Assembly: GCA_050949165.1 (NCBI GenBank)
Contig: JBMNFF010000010.1
Coordinates: 186,001 to 250,000 of the forward strand
Reading direction: 5' to 3'
DNA from: DAIOXA01 sp050949165
GTDB taxonomy: Bacteria > Bacillota > Proteinivoracia > UBA4975
DNA: 64,000 bases
A program made the translations under genes and the position numbers. Within the stretch, counting starts at the first letter, position 1. The number at the start of each line of letters is the position of its first letter. This document shows, in pieces, positions 41,762 through 49,732 of the stretch. The notes below the pieces were generated by a model that was given only the letters and a program-made list of their open reading frames with translations, was not told the DNA's origin and ran no database searches.

Positions 41762-43687
41762 CTATTTCTGAGCGCTGATAGTTCCCCAGGCTTTGTTGTT
41801 GAAATCCAGCATTGTGGCGGAAAAGGATTGCCCATCTGCAGAGAAGGTAAAGACTGCGCCGGCAATATTCGCTTCGCCTGTGGACCGCACAAAATAGCTG
41901 TTGTTGATGTACGTGCTTCCCGTCGCGTCATTGGAACAGACAATCTTGTAGTAGGCTCCGTCGCCGAAATCCCTTTCGAAGGTAACCACCGTTGTCACAT
42001 CAATATCAGCGCCGGTTTCCGTTACGTGGAGAACGCCGGTATAGGTTCCCGAAAAATCTGTCTTTTCTTCGCGAAGTGTAATCTTGACGTCAAAGCTTTC
42101 GGAGACCCCCGCTCCCGCCTGGGAGGTAACAACCACCAAGTATACGGCCTTGCTGTCGGCGGAGCCCTTAAGCCCGGACAGTGAGCTGCCGCAGTTCTTC
42201 ACGTTACGGCCCTCGGCCGAAATCACTGTGACGGAAGCACCCTGGCATTCCACTTTGGGATTGACTCCATCGGGGAGTTTTTTGAGGTCATCGGCGTCAA
42301 AGGTAATGGCCACCAGTCGGCACCCCTGACCGTTGATGGTAACAGTTGCCGAGCCGAGGACAATCTCCTCTCCCTTTGCCTTCTGGGCCAAATCATTGGC
42401 ATTGGGGATGCGCAGCTTCAGGGTGGTGCCCACATCGGCGCCATAGACGCCGGTGCTGAGGTTCTTATGCAGGATATAGGCTCCTTCCTGGCCAACCTGT
42501 CCCGAAGCCAGGGCGGTATAGTATTCGTGGGCCCAGCCGGAGGGGTCGCCCACCGCGGCAATTAGCGCCTCTTGGGTGCCGCCCTTCTCGTATACTGTCT
42601 TAATCCAAGCGTCGCCCCCTTTCCTTTGGCAGAGGAAGGCTATCAGCGGAGAGCGGGCGTAGCCGTCCTGGGCTGTATCCTCAGGGGGCAGGGCGCCGAC
42701 AAACTGCCGCTCAAAGTACTGGGAGGTGAGGCTGGTATAGGTTTGGTCCTTGGCCTTGGCCTCATAGTAGGAGGCGGTGGCCTCATCAATCCACTCGCTG
42801 CCGCCAAATATACCGGTATAGCAACCCTGAACATAGTGGAAGAACTCATGCCACAGCAGAGGATTCAGGGAGCCCGGAACATATTTTTCAGTGAAATTGC
42901 CCACGTTCAGGGTAATATCCTCGTACAATAAGTGATAGGAACCGGCATCATCGATCTTCTTTACCAGGACGTTCATGGGAAAATCGTCCTCATCGTACTG
43001 ATAGCCCAGGGCCTTATACTTTTCGTACACCGCCTCGAGATCACTGAGGATAGCCTCTCTGCCCGAAGTGCCCACGATATCATGAAAAAACTTGCCCTCC
43101 ACCTTCATGGGATAATAGAGCCGGAAGTGTCCGCCTTCCTCAAAGTAACTGACGCTGCTGAACAATCCACATTTTAGCGAAATCGAGGTCTTCATCTTCT
43201 TCGCTGCGGCCGTGCCCTGGCTGGCCCCCATGTACAGCGGAGCCTCGGCCAGCTCTGCCGGGATGAAACTGACGCTGGCGGTTCCCTCTGCAACCTCTGC
43301 GGGGAAATAGAAGTATTCCGTCCCCACTTTGCCGCTGTCGTATTCACACTCTATCCCAAGGCCCACCAGCAAGGCTTCCTCCGCCTCCCCGGAATAGTCT
43401 TCCGGGACGGGTAGGGTAACGGTTACCGGCTGAGTATAAGCCTCGGTCAGGGCCAGTTCAAAAAGCTTGGAACAGAGGCCGTTTTCTGTTTCGGTGTCGG
43501 TGGCCTTGATAATTTTCAAGGACGCAGAATCTCCATCCGGCACATTATTCTCGCCAAAGTTAACGGTGGTTCCCTCCAGATTGATCATGCCGTTTTCCAC
43601 CGTTACGGCCTTTGGAGAACAGGCGCATAAGCTGCATATCGCTATGGCCACCGCGATCCCAACAAGCAGACGCATCATTTTAGTCAT
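41762..43687 (-). CDS. Lipoprotein HExxH metalloprotease, paralogue of the 769-aa protein
   Basis: A 641-aa secreted protein. Signal peptide MMRLLVGIAVAIAICSLCAC ends in a plausible lipobox Cys. The middle carries LLWHEFFHYVQGCYTGIFG (HExxH at about 280-284) and EWIDEATASYYEAK (third ligand about E302), matching the paralogue. The C-terminus FSGTYTGVLHVTETGADIDV, TTVVTFERDFGDGAYYKIVC is the same domain as in the 769-aa protein, but this copy has no zinc ribbon and is lipid-anchored instead. ATG 43687 has AAGGGAG 9 nt upstream. Substrate unknown. Confidence 0.85.
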   Translation of the reverse strand: MTKMMRLLVGIAVAIAICSLCACSPKAVTVENGMINLEGTTVNFGENNVPDGDSASLKIIKATDTETENGLCSKLFELALTEAYTQPVTVTLPVPEDYSGEAEEALLVGLGIECEYDSGKVGTEYFYFPAEVAEGTASVSFIPAELAEAPLYMGASQGTAAAKKMKTSISLKCGLFSSVSYFEEGGHFRLYYPMKVEGKFFHDIVGTSGREAILSDLEAVYEKYKALGYQYDEDDFPMNVLVKKIDDAGSYHLLYEDITLNVGNFTEKYVPGSLNPLLWHEFFHYVQGCYTGIFGGSEWIDEATASYYEAKAKDQTYTSLTSQYFERQFVGALPPEDTAQDGYARSPLIAFLCQRKGGDAWIKTVYEKGGTQEALIAAVGDPSGWAHEYYTALASGQVGQEGAYILHKNLSTGVYGADVGTTLKLRIPNANDLAQKAKGEEIVLGSATVTINGQGCRLVAITFDADDLKKLPDGVNPKVECQGASVTVISAEGRNVKNCGSSLSGLKGSADSKAVYLVVVTSQAGAGVSESFDVKITLREEKTDFSGTYTGVLHVTETGADIDVTTVVTFERDFGDGAYYKIVCSNDATGSTYINNSYFVRSTGEANIAGAVFTFSADGQSFSATMLDFNNKAWGTISAQK

Positions 43688-43786
43688 CACAAACGGCTCC
43701 CTTCTTTTTACTGTCGAGCAGCAAACCCGAATCAAGATTGGCGGCCCGGCTTTTTCAGCCATGTCTCATTTTCTGCACTGCCTATC

Positions 43787-44305
43787 TCACCAATCACATA
43801 CTTCCGCCTGGACCCCGGTTTCGTACCTCAGCTTTTGCGCAATCATCAGGACCTCCTCCTTCTTAGTCATGCCGTGAAGCAGTTCAAGGCGCAAGCTCTC
43901 GTCATCTTTTCCAAATGTCACCCGGATCTGTTCTCTATCAATCCGAATGTCTTGCAAGCGGGTACCGTGCATCCCCTCACAGCCCCATCGATAAAGCTTG
44001 TTTCCCAGGAGCATGCCAAAGGTGGACACTACGGTTTCCTCCATCATCCGTGTGCCCTCTTGGTTTCCTGCTGTAACAATGGATGACGGGATGGTGAGAA
44101 TCCGATTGTCGTAAATCAGCTGTGCCGCCGAAAGCAGACGGCTTTGCCGATAAAGAAGAATCAGGGCCGCGACGCTGACAGCACCGCAGACAATCGCCGC
44201 CCCCTTTGTTTTCAGGGAAACGAGCAGCACCGTTAATGTGATTCCAAGAGCACTCAGGGCAGAAAAACCCTGGCATAGCCTGCGCATGGTTCTCACAACC
44301 GCCAT
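43787..44305 (-). CDS. Two-helix membrane protein of unknown function
   Basis: A 172-aa protein, first of the seven-gene operon. Two N-terminal helices (ALSALGITLTVLLVSLKT, AAIVCGAVSVAALILLYRQS) form a hairpin; the cytosolic remainder is alpha/beta with RWGCEGMHGTRLQDIRIDRE and QIRVTFGKDDESLRLELLHG, reminiscent of a PH-like fold but not recognised. ATG 44305 follows AAGGGAAG. The 99-nt gap to the next gene has no terminator. Confidence 0.7.
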   Translation of the reverse strand: MAVVRTMRRLCQGFSALSALGITLTVLLVSLKTKGAAIVCGAVSVAALILLYRQSRLLSAAQLIYDNRILTIPSSIVTAGNQEGTRMMEETVVSTFGMLLGNKLYRWGCEGMHGTRLQDIRIDREQIRVTFGKDDESLRLELLHGMTKKEEVLMIAQKLRYETGVQAEVCDW

Positions 44306-44376
44306 CACTTCCCTTCACGGTATAGGATAGCGGAACCTGTGGGCAATGACCTCAACCGAAAGGGTGATATTACGAA

Positions 44377-44412
44377 ATCTGGCCCCTCATCCTTGGGGAT
44401 GAGGGGCCAGAT
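44377..44412. terminator. Hairpin with 16-bp perfect stem downstream of fumC
   Basis: ATCTGGCCCCTCATCC-TTGG-GGATGAGGGGCCAGAT. Little T tract on the minus strand (TTTCG), but it lies just beyond fumC and before the next operon. Confidence 0.75.
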
Positions 44413-44430
44413 AAATGAACCCTATATTAA

Positions 44431-45801
44431 TTACACCATTTCTCCGGGGCGGACCAGCTGCTCAAATTCTTCCGCCGTCAGGTAACCCAGGCGGACGGCG
44501 GCATCCTTGAGGCGGATCCCCTCTTTATGGGCCAGCTTGGCAATGGCCGCCGCCTTTTCGTAGCCTATGTGGGGATTGAGGGCGGTGACCAGCATCAGGG
44601 AATTCTCCAGGTTCTCCTGCATCTTTTCCTGGTTGGGCTTGATGCCGGCAACGCAGTTCTTGTCAAAGGAGACCATGGCATCGGCCAGCAGCCGCACCGA
44701 CTGGAGGAAATTATAAATGCACATGGGCATGAACACATTGAGCTGGAAATTGCCCTGGGAGGCCCCCAAGGCGATGGCGGCGTCATTGGCCAGAACTTGG
44801 CAGGCCACCATGGTCAGGGCCTCGCTCTGGGTGGGGTTTACCTTCCCCGGCATGATGGAGCTGCCGGGCTCATTCTCAGGGATAAAGATCTCTCCGATTC
44901 CGCAGCGGGGACCGCTGGCCAGCCAGCGCACATCATTGGCAATCTTCATCAGGTCGGCAGCCAGAGCCTTGAGGGCACCGTGGCTGTAGACCAGGGGCGC
45001 CTTGCTGGTCAGGGAATGGAACTTGTTCTCTGCCGTAACAAACTTGGTCCCCAACTCTTTGCTGATCTCTTGGGCAGCCAGTTCGGCAAAACCCTGGGGT
45101 GCATTGAGGCCTGTGCCCACGGCGGTGCCGCCCAGGGCCAACTCTCGCAAGTCCTCCAGAGACTCGAGCACATACTCCCTGTCCTTTACCAACATATGCC
45201 TCCAGGCGCTTATTTCCTGGGAAAAGGCGATGGGCACGGCATCCTGAAGGTGGGTACGGCCGGTCTTGATTATGCCGGCATTTTCCTCCTCCAGCCGGGC
45301 CAGAGTGCTGGTCAGTCCCTCCAGGGCGGGAAGGAGTCTGTTCTCAATCTCCACCACGGCGGCGATATGCATGGCCGTGGGGAAGGTGTCGTTGGAGCTC
45401 TGGGACATGTTGACATGGTCATTGGGGTGAACGACCTTTTCCCCCAGGATTTCATTGGCGCGATGAGCCACCACTTCATTGACATTCATATTGCTCTGGG
45501 TGCCGCTCCCCGTCTGCCACACCACCAAGGGAAAGTGCTGGTCCAGTTTGCCCTGGTAGATATCCTGGCAGGCCTCTTCAATGGCCCGCAGTTTGGACTC
45601 GTCCAGGCGGCCCAGCTTGTTATTGGCCCGGGCGGCGCCCTTCTTGAGGACACTGAAGGCGCGGATTATTTCCCGGGGCATTTTCTCGGTGCCAATCCGG
45701 AAGTTTTCCAGACTGCGCTGGGTCTGGGCGCCCCAAAGCTTATCTGCCGGGACCTTGATTTCCCCCATGGTGTCCCTTTCAATCCTGTATTCCTTCATCA
45801 T
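44431..45801 (-). CDS. fumC: Fumarate hydratase class II
   Basis: A 456-aa, iron-independent, homotetrameric fumarase that interconverts fumarate and malate. Motifs include QTGSGTQSNMNVNEV (99-110), NMSQSSNDTFPTAMH, the catalytic HLQDAVPIAFSQE (His184 region) and the superfamily signature GSSIMPGKVNP (313-323). Length is normal. Two ATG codons begin the frame. Monocistronic; the next gene upstream is 55 nt away on the same strand. In an anaerobe this suggests a partial TCA branch. Confidence 0.98.
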   Translation of the reverse strand: MMKEYRIERDTMGEIKVPADKLWGAQTQRSLENFRIGTEKMPREIIRAFSVLKKGAARANNKLGRLDESKLRAIEEACQDIYQGKLDQHFPLVVWQTGSGTQSNMNVNEVVAHRANEILGEKVVHPNDHVNMSQSSNDTFPTAMHIAAVVEIENRLLPALEGLTSTLARLEEENAGIIKTGRTHLQDAVPIAFSQEISAWRHMLVKDREYVLESLEDLRELALGGTAVGTGLNAPQGFAELAAQEISKELGTKFVTAENKFHSLTSKAPLVYSHGALKALAADLMKIANDVRWLASGPRCGIGEIFIPENEPGSSIMPGKVNPTQSEALTMVACQVLANDAAIALGASQGNFQLNVFMPMCIYNFLQSVRLLADAMVSFDKNCVAGIKPNQEKMQENLENSLMLVTALNPHIGYEKAAAIAKLAHKEGIRLKDAAVRLGYLTAEEFEQLVRPGEMV

Positions 45802-45856
45802 AATGCCTCCTTATGGTGCTTAATACTTGTCCCAATAGATTGGGCATGTCTCCAGT

Positions 45857-46894
45857 TCATAATCCGGGCTGGCTCAAATCGGCCAAAAAGGACTGCACCG
45901 CTTCTTCAGTGGTGGCCCAGGATGTAACCAGGCGGATGGAGGAATGCGCTGCATCCACCTTGGACCAGACATAGAAGCCGTACTTCTGCTCCAGCCGGGC
46001 AATCAGGCTGTTAGGCAGGATGGGGAAGATCTGGTTGGAAGGGGAGTCGGTAAGAAAGTCGAATCCAGCCCCAGCCAGGCCATCCCGCAATAGCGCAGCC
46101 ATCCTGTTAGCGTGGCGGGCCAGCTCAAAGAAGAGGTCATCCCGGAACAGCTCCAGAAATTGCAGCCCCAGGAGCCTGCCCTTGGCCAACATGGCTCCCC
46201 TCTGCTTCATGAGAAAGCGAAAGTCCGCCTTCAGCTCAGGCCGGCAGATTACCAGGGCCTCGCCGATGAGGGCGCCGTTCTTGGTCCCGCCGATGTAAAA
46301 GGCATCCACCAATTGGGCGATTGCCTCCAGGCTCAAATCATTCCCTGGGGCCGTCAGAGCAGAACCCAGCCTGGCCCCGTCCATGTATAAGTATAGCCCA
46401 TACTCCCGGCAAAGTCTGCTTAAGTGCTCCAATTCCGCCTTGGTGTAGATGGTGCCGATTTCCGTGGAATTGGATATGTAGACAAGGCGGGGCTTTACCA
46501 TATGTTCATCGGTATGAAAGTCCAGGGCCTCCCGGATTCCCTCCGGGGTCAGCTTACCTTCCTTACCTGGCACCGCAATAACTTTGTGCCCCGTTGCCTC
46601 CACCGCTCCCGTCTCGTGGACACAGATATGGCCGGTGCCGGCCGAGATCACCGCCTCATGGGGGCGCAGGAAAGCCGCAATGGCTGTGAAATTGGTCTGG
46701 GTCCCCCCGGGCAGGAAGCGGATGTCCACATCCCGGCGCCCCATGCGCTCCTTAAGCAATTCCGCAGCCTGGCGGGAAAACTGATCCTCGCCATAGCCCT
46801 CCTCCTGGACCATATTGGTGTCTAGTAAGGCCTGGAGAATCCTGAGATGCGCCCCTTCGCTGTAGTCGTTTTTGAAGCTGTACATTGTCATCAC
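45857..46894 (-). CDS. ltaE: Low-specificity L-threonine aldolase
   Basis: A 345-aa PLP enzyme of the beta-eliminating lyase fold that splits L-threonine (and allo-threonine) to glycine and acetaldehyde. Visible: FKNDYSEGAH at the start, LPGGTQTNFTAIAAFLRPHE, GHICVHETGAVEATGHKV, YMDGARLGSAL with D172, and the PLP lysine in FYIGGTKNGALIGEAL (K205). Two close ATG starts at 46894 and 46891. The dispersed hairpin at 46954 lies in its upstream region. Confidence 0.9.
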   Translation of the reverse strand: MMTMYSFKNDYSEGAHLRILQALLDTNMVQEEGYGEDQFSRQAAELLKERMGRRDVDIRFLPGGTQTNFTAIAAFLRPHEAVISAGTGHICVHETGAVEATGHKVIAVPGKEGKLTPEGIREALDFHTDEHMVKPRLVYISNSTEIGTIYTKAELEHLSRLCREYGLYLYMDGARLGSALTAPGNDLSLEAIAQLVDAFYIGGTKNGALIGEALVICRPELKADFRFLMKQRGAMLAKGRLLGLQFLELFRDDLFFELARHANRMAALLRDGLAGAGFDFLTDSPSNQIFPILPNSLIARLEQKYGFYVWSKVDAAHSSIRLVTSWATTEEAVQSFLADLSQPGL

Positions 46895-46953
46895 CTTACC
46901 CTGGTTATTTCTAACTATCCTAAGTTGAGGGACGGAGAAAAGGCGGACTGCTT

Positions 46954-46982
46954 GGAAGCAAAAGAACCGTCCCCGTGCTTCC
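46954..46982 (+). repeat. Dispersed hairpin element, GGAAGCA-arm type
   Basis: GGAAGCA, loop AAAGAACCGTCCCCG, TGCTTCC: same as the minus-strand copy at 14874. A second TGCTTCC-like arm (CCCGTGCTTCC) follows at once, suggesting decay of a tandem copy. Confidence 0.85.
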
Positions 46983-47154
46983 CCCGTGCTTCCGTCTTGA
47001 CGGTTTTGCGTTGCTGTGTTACCTTGGTATTAACCGCCTGCCGAAGCAGGCAGAACTTTACCCAACAATTTCTATGTAATTATACCATGAAGGTATTGGC
47101 TTTCTCACGGAAAGCAGTACAGTCATGGTTTTATAATTTTTAGGAGGGACAAGA

Positions 47155-47688
47155 ATGAATAACTTAGCTATCAAAAAGATTGTCCTGGCAGGATTGTTCC
47201 TGGCCCTGGGGCTTGTCATGCCTTTAATAACTGGACAAATTCCAAGTCTGGGCAATGCTCTGCTGCCCATGCACATCCCCGTCCTCTTGACCGGCTTTGT
47301 CCTGGGCGGCCCCTATGGGTTAATTATCGGACTCATCACCCCGGTCCTGCGCAGCGCCTTATTTGGCATGCCCCCCATGTTCCCCCACGCCGTGGCCATG
47401 AGCTTTGAGCTGGCTGCCTATGGCTTGCTGACCGGCCTCCTCTATCGAATGCTGGGCAGGAAGGACTGGTCAATATATGTTTCCCTGGTAATCTCCATGG
47501 TCTTGGGCAGAGTGGTATGGGGCGCAGCGAGTTTGCTCCTCTTTGGCCTGCAGGGGAATGCATTTACCTGGCAGCTGTTCCTTAACGGCGCTTTCCTCAA
47601 CGCCATCCCCGGCATCATCCTGCAACTGGTCCTCATCCCCGTTCTTGTCATCGCCCTGAAGCGGGCCAGGCTGATGGTCAATGAGTGA
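47155..47688 (+). CDS. ECF transporter S component
   Basis: A 177-aa membrane protein with six helices, the substrate-binding subunit of an energy-coupling-factor vitamin or nucleoside importer: LAGLFLALGLVMPLITGQIP, LLPMHIPVLLTGFVLGGPYG then LIIGLITPVLRSALFGMPP. The ATPase and T subunits are not nearby, so it should share a common EcfAT module. It overlaps the P-loop kinase gene by 8 nt; uptake followed by phosphorylation of the substrate is a reasonable inference. RBS AGGAGGG at 8 nt. Confidence 0.88.
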   Translation: MNNLAIKKIVLAGLFLALGLVMPLITGQIPSLGNALLPMHIPVLLTGFVLGGPYGLIIGLITPVLRSALFGMPPMFPHAVAMSFELAAYGLLTGLLYRMLGRKDWSIYVSLVISMVLGRVVWGAASLLLFGLQGNAFTWQLFLNGAFLNAIPGIILQLVLIPVLVIALKRARLMVNE

Positions 47689-48736
47689 TGAGCTGCTCTC
47701 CATCCTGAAGGAGCATATCCTGAAATATCCTGATATGCAGATCCGGGATGCCGTTAAGCTAGTCTACCAGAATGAATTGGGTCCCGGCCACATGGTAAAG
47801 TCTGAAGCCGAAAGCCTCCGGCGCCTGGAGGCGGAGCTTCCCGGCGCCCCGGCCGGCTCTCCCCTCTTTGAAGATATCGGCAACGGCCTCTGTCGCCTCT
47901 ACTTAGGGCCCCTGAAGAAACAGGAGCTTGCCATTGGTACCGCCAACCGCTTCTTCCTCCACACCGCCAACACCCATCGGGGCAGCATCCCCCGACTGGA
48001 AGAAAAGCTGATTGCGTTGGTGGAGGGCTGCCGAACCGGGGAGCTCCCCTTCGCCGCAGAAGAAGCTGAAGCCTTCATCCAGGAATGCCGCCGGCAGGGC
48101 TACCCGCCCATTGGCCACAGCGAAGATTATCGCCAGCACTATGCCCCGGCCTATCGGGTGGTTAAGACCGCCTTTCGGGACTACTTTGCTCTCTTTGCCC
48201 GCATCGATGCCCTCTTGAAGATTCGGGAAACGGTCAATGTGGCCATCGACGGCATGAGCTGCGCGGGCAAGAGCAGCCTGGCCGCCCTGCTGGAGCAAGT
48301 CTATGACTGCAACGTCATTCACATGGACGATTTCTTCCTGCCCCAGGCAATGAAGACCCCGGAACGCCTGGCCCAACCCGGGGGCAACGTGCATTATGAG
48401 CGCTTTCTTACGGAAGTATTGACGCCTCTGCTCGCCGGGCGCCCCTTCTGCTACCGGCCCTTTGACTGCAAGAGCCAGACCTTCAGAGAAGCCGTGTCCT
48501 TTCAGCCCAAGCCGCTGAACATCATTGAGGGAGCATACAGCCTGCATCCAACCCTGGCGGATGCCTACCAGCTCAAGGTATTCCTGGAGATTGACCCGGA
48601 AATCCAGAGCGCCCGTATCCTGCAGCGGAACGGACCGGCAATGCATCGGCGTTTTATGGAGGAATGGGTGCCCCTGGAGAATCGGTATGTTCAAGAATGT
48701 AATATCAAGGAGCGCTGTGACCTGGTCCTCAGTTAA
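47681..48736 (+). CDS. Uridine-kinase-like P-loop kinase with extra N-terminal domain
   Basis: A 351-aa protein. Residues 1-180 form an alpha-helical domain (YPDMQIRDAVKLVYQNELGP, GHMVKSEAESLRRLEAELPG) found with this kinase family. Residues 185-351 are a P-loop nucleoside-kinase-like domain: NVAIDGMSCAGKSSLAALLE, NVIHMDDFFLPQAMKTPERL and IEGAYSLHPTLADAYQLKV. Start overlaps the S-component gene, so the two act together. The substrate, likely a nucleoside or vitamin-like compound, is not shown by sequence. Confidence 0.88.
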   Translation: MSDELLSILKEHILKYPDMQIRDAVKLVYQNELGPGHMVKSEAESLRRLEAELPGAPAGSPLFEDIGNGLCRLYLGPLKKQELAIGTANRFFLHTANTHRGSIPRLEEKLIALVEGCRTGELPFAAEEAEAFIQECRRQGYPPIGHSEDYRQHYAPAYRVVKTAFRDYFALFARIDALLKIRETVNVAIDGMSCAGKSSLAALLEQVYDCNVIHMDDFFLPQAMKTPERLAQPGGNVHYERFLTEVLTPLLAGRPFCYRPFDCKSQTFREAVSFQPKPLNIIEGAYSLHPTLADAYQLKVFLEIDPEIQSARILQRNGPAMHRRFMEEWVPLENRYVQECNIKERCDLVLS

Positions 48737-48740
48737 TTGC

Positions 48741-48770
48741 GATGGCCTCCCGAAAAGGGAGGCCATCTCT
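48741..48770. terminator. Terminator between kinase and flavodoxin genes
   Basis: GATGGCCTCCC-GAAAA-GGGAGGCCATC, 11-bp stem between convergent genes. Confidence 0.85.
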
Positions 48771-48771
48771 A

Positions 48772-49233
48772 TTACCCAATTGTACTAATGGCTTCCAGGA
48801 GCTCAGCTATTTTGGCTTCTCGGCCCCGGCTCCAGTTGACGATACCGGTTTTCACCACATCCCCGCCCAGAGCTTTGCAGGCGGAAACCATCTGCCGGAT
48901 GGTCCGGTTGCCCCCCAGCCAGGGGAAGGGAAAAGTTTGGGTGACAAAACAGCCCACCGCCTTACCCTCGAGGGTTGGAATTTGCTCCAGGTAAAGCTTC
49001 ATGACGGGAGGTAGCGAAAAGGCCCAAACCGGCGTAGCAAATACCAGCATGTCGTATGGACCGGTATCCGGTGCGCTCTTTAGTTCCACCTTCTTGGCCT
49101 GGGGACTATCATCGACAGCTGTAACCCTTTCCAACTTAACTGAATGGCCTGCAGTTGCCAATCTCTCCTGCAATTTTTCAGCCACGGAAAGGGTGTTGCC
49201 GGTGTGGGAAAAAACGATAATCCCTACTTTCAT
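48772..49233 (-). CDS. Flavodoxin-family protein
   Basis: A 153-aa flavodoxin-like protein. The FMN phosphate loop is IIVFSHTGNTLSVAEKL (residues 5-20), and the fold continues with YDMLVFATPVWAFSLPPVMK and GKAVGCFVTQTFPFPWLGGN. Likely a cytosolic electron carrier or NADPH-dependent FMN reductase. ATG 49233 is preferred, with TAGGAGG upstream; a longer in-frame ATG at 49260 has no RBS. Divergent from the PadR gene, so the two may share a regulatory region. Confidence 0.9.
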   Translation of the reverse strand: MKVGIIVFSHTGNTLSVAEKLQERLATAGHSVKLERVTAVDDSPQAKKVELKSAPDTGPYDMLVFATPVWAFSLPPVMKLYLEQIPTLEGKAVGCFVTQTFPFPWLGGNRTIRQMVSACKALGGDVVKTGIVNWSRGREAKIAELLEAISTIG

Positions 49234-49312
49234 ATCTTCGCCTCCTAACCGGCCTATCATTTGGCCTGCGTTATGCTAAAAGATTCTGCTTAGATTTTTC
49301 TTTTCCTGCCCC

Positions 49313-49342
49313 TTGACAAAAGTTAACAGTTAAATATAAAAT
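49313..49342 (+). promoter_or_regulatory. Promoter of the PadR-FtsW-like operon
   Basis: -35 TTGACA (49313-49318), then TATAAAAT from 49335 as -10 (spacer 16-18). The AT-rich GTTAACAGTTAA between them could be the PadR operator. Confidence 0.65.
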
Positions 49343-49390
49343 ATGCCTAGATATCCGATGCATAGCATTGCGAGGATTGGAGGGATATAG

Positions 49391-49732
49391 TTGAGGGTGG
49401 GCAAGGAACTTCTCAAGGGGACCACAGTAATCCTCATCCTGAGCCTGCTGGATGAGCGGCCCATGTACGGCTATGAGATGATCAAGGCGATTGAAGAAAA
49501 ATCTTCAGGCACATTTTCCTTTAAAGAGGGAACACTGTATCCCATCCTGCACAGCCTGGAAGCAGAGGGCATGGTGGAATCTTACTGGGATGACAGCACG
49601 GGCAACAGGCAACGCAAATACTATAGACTCACCCCTTCAGGCCAGATCCATGCCCGGGCTAAGAAAGCAGAGTGGAAAATGTACAAGAAGGCTGTGGATC
49701 AAGTTTTAGGGGAGGCCTTACTATGGACCTGA
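49391..49732 (+). CDS. PadR-family transcriptional regulator
   Basis: A 113-aa winged-helix regulator: ILIILSLLDERPMYGYEMIKA-like beginning (LLDERPMYGYEMIKAIEEKS), wing and recognition KEGTLYPILHSLEAEGMVES with GNRQRKYYRLTPSG. Start TTG 49391, RBS GGAGGGAT. It overlaps the FtsW-like gene by 10 nt and is the usual partner of HAAS/DUF1700-type membrane proteins, whose expression it represses. Confidence 0.93.
   Translation: MRVGKELLKGTTVILILSLLDERPMYGYEMIKAIEEKSSGTFSFKEGTLYPILHSLEAEGMVESYWDDSTGNRQRKYYRLTPSGQIHARAKKAEWKMYKKAVDQVLGEALLWT

Noticed and set aside
47060..47150. PreQ1-type riboswitch before the S component
   Set aside because: The short AT-rich stretch lacks the conserved stem and A-rich tail.
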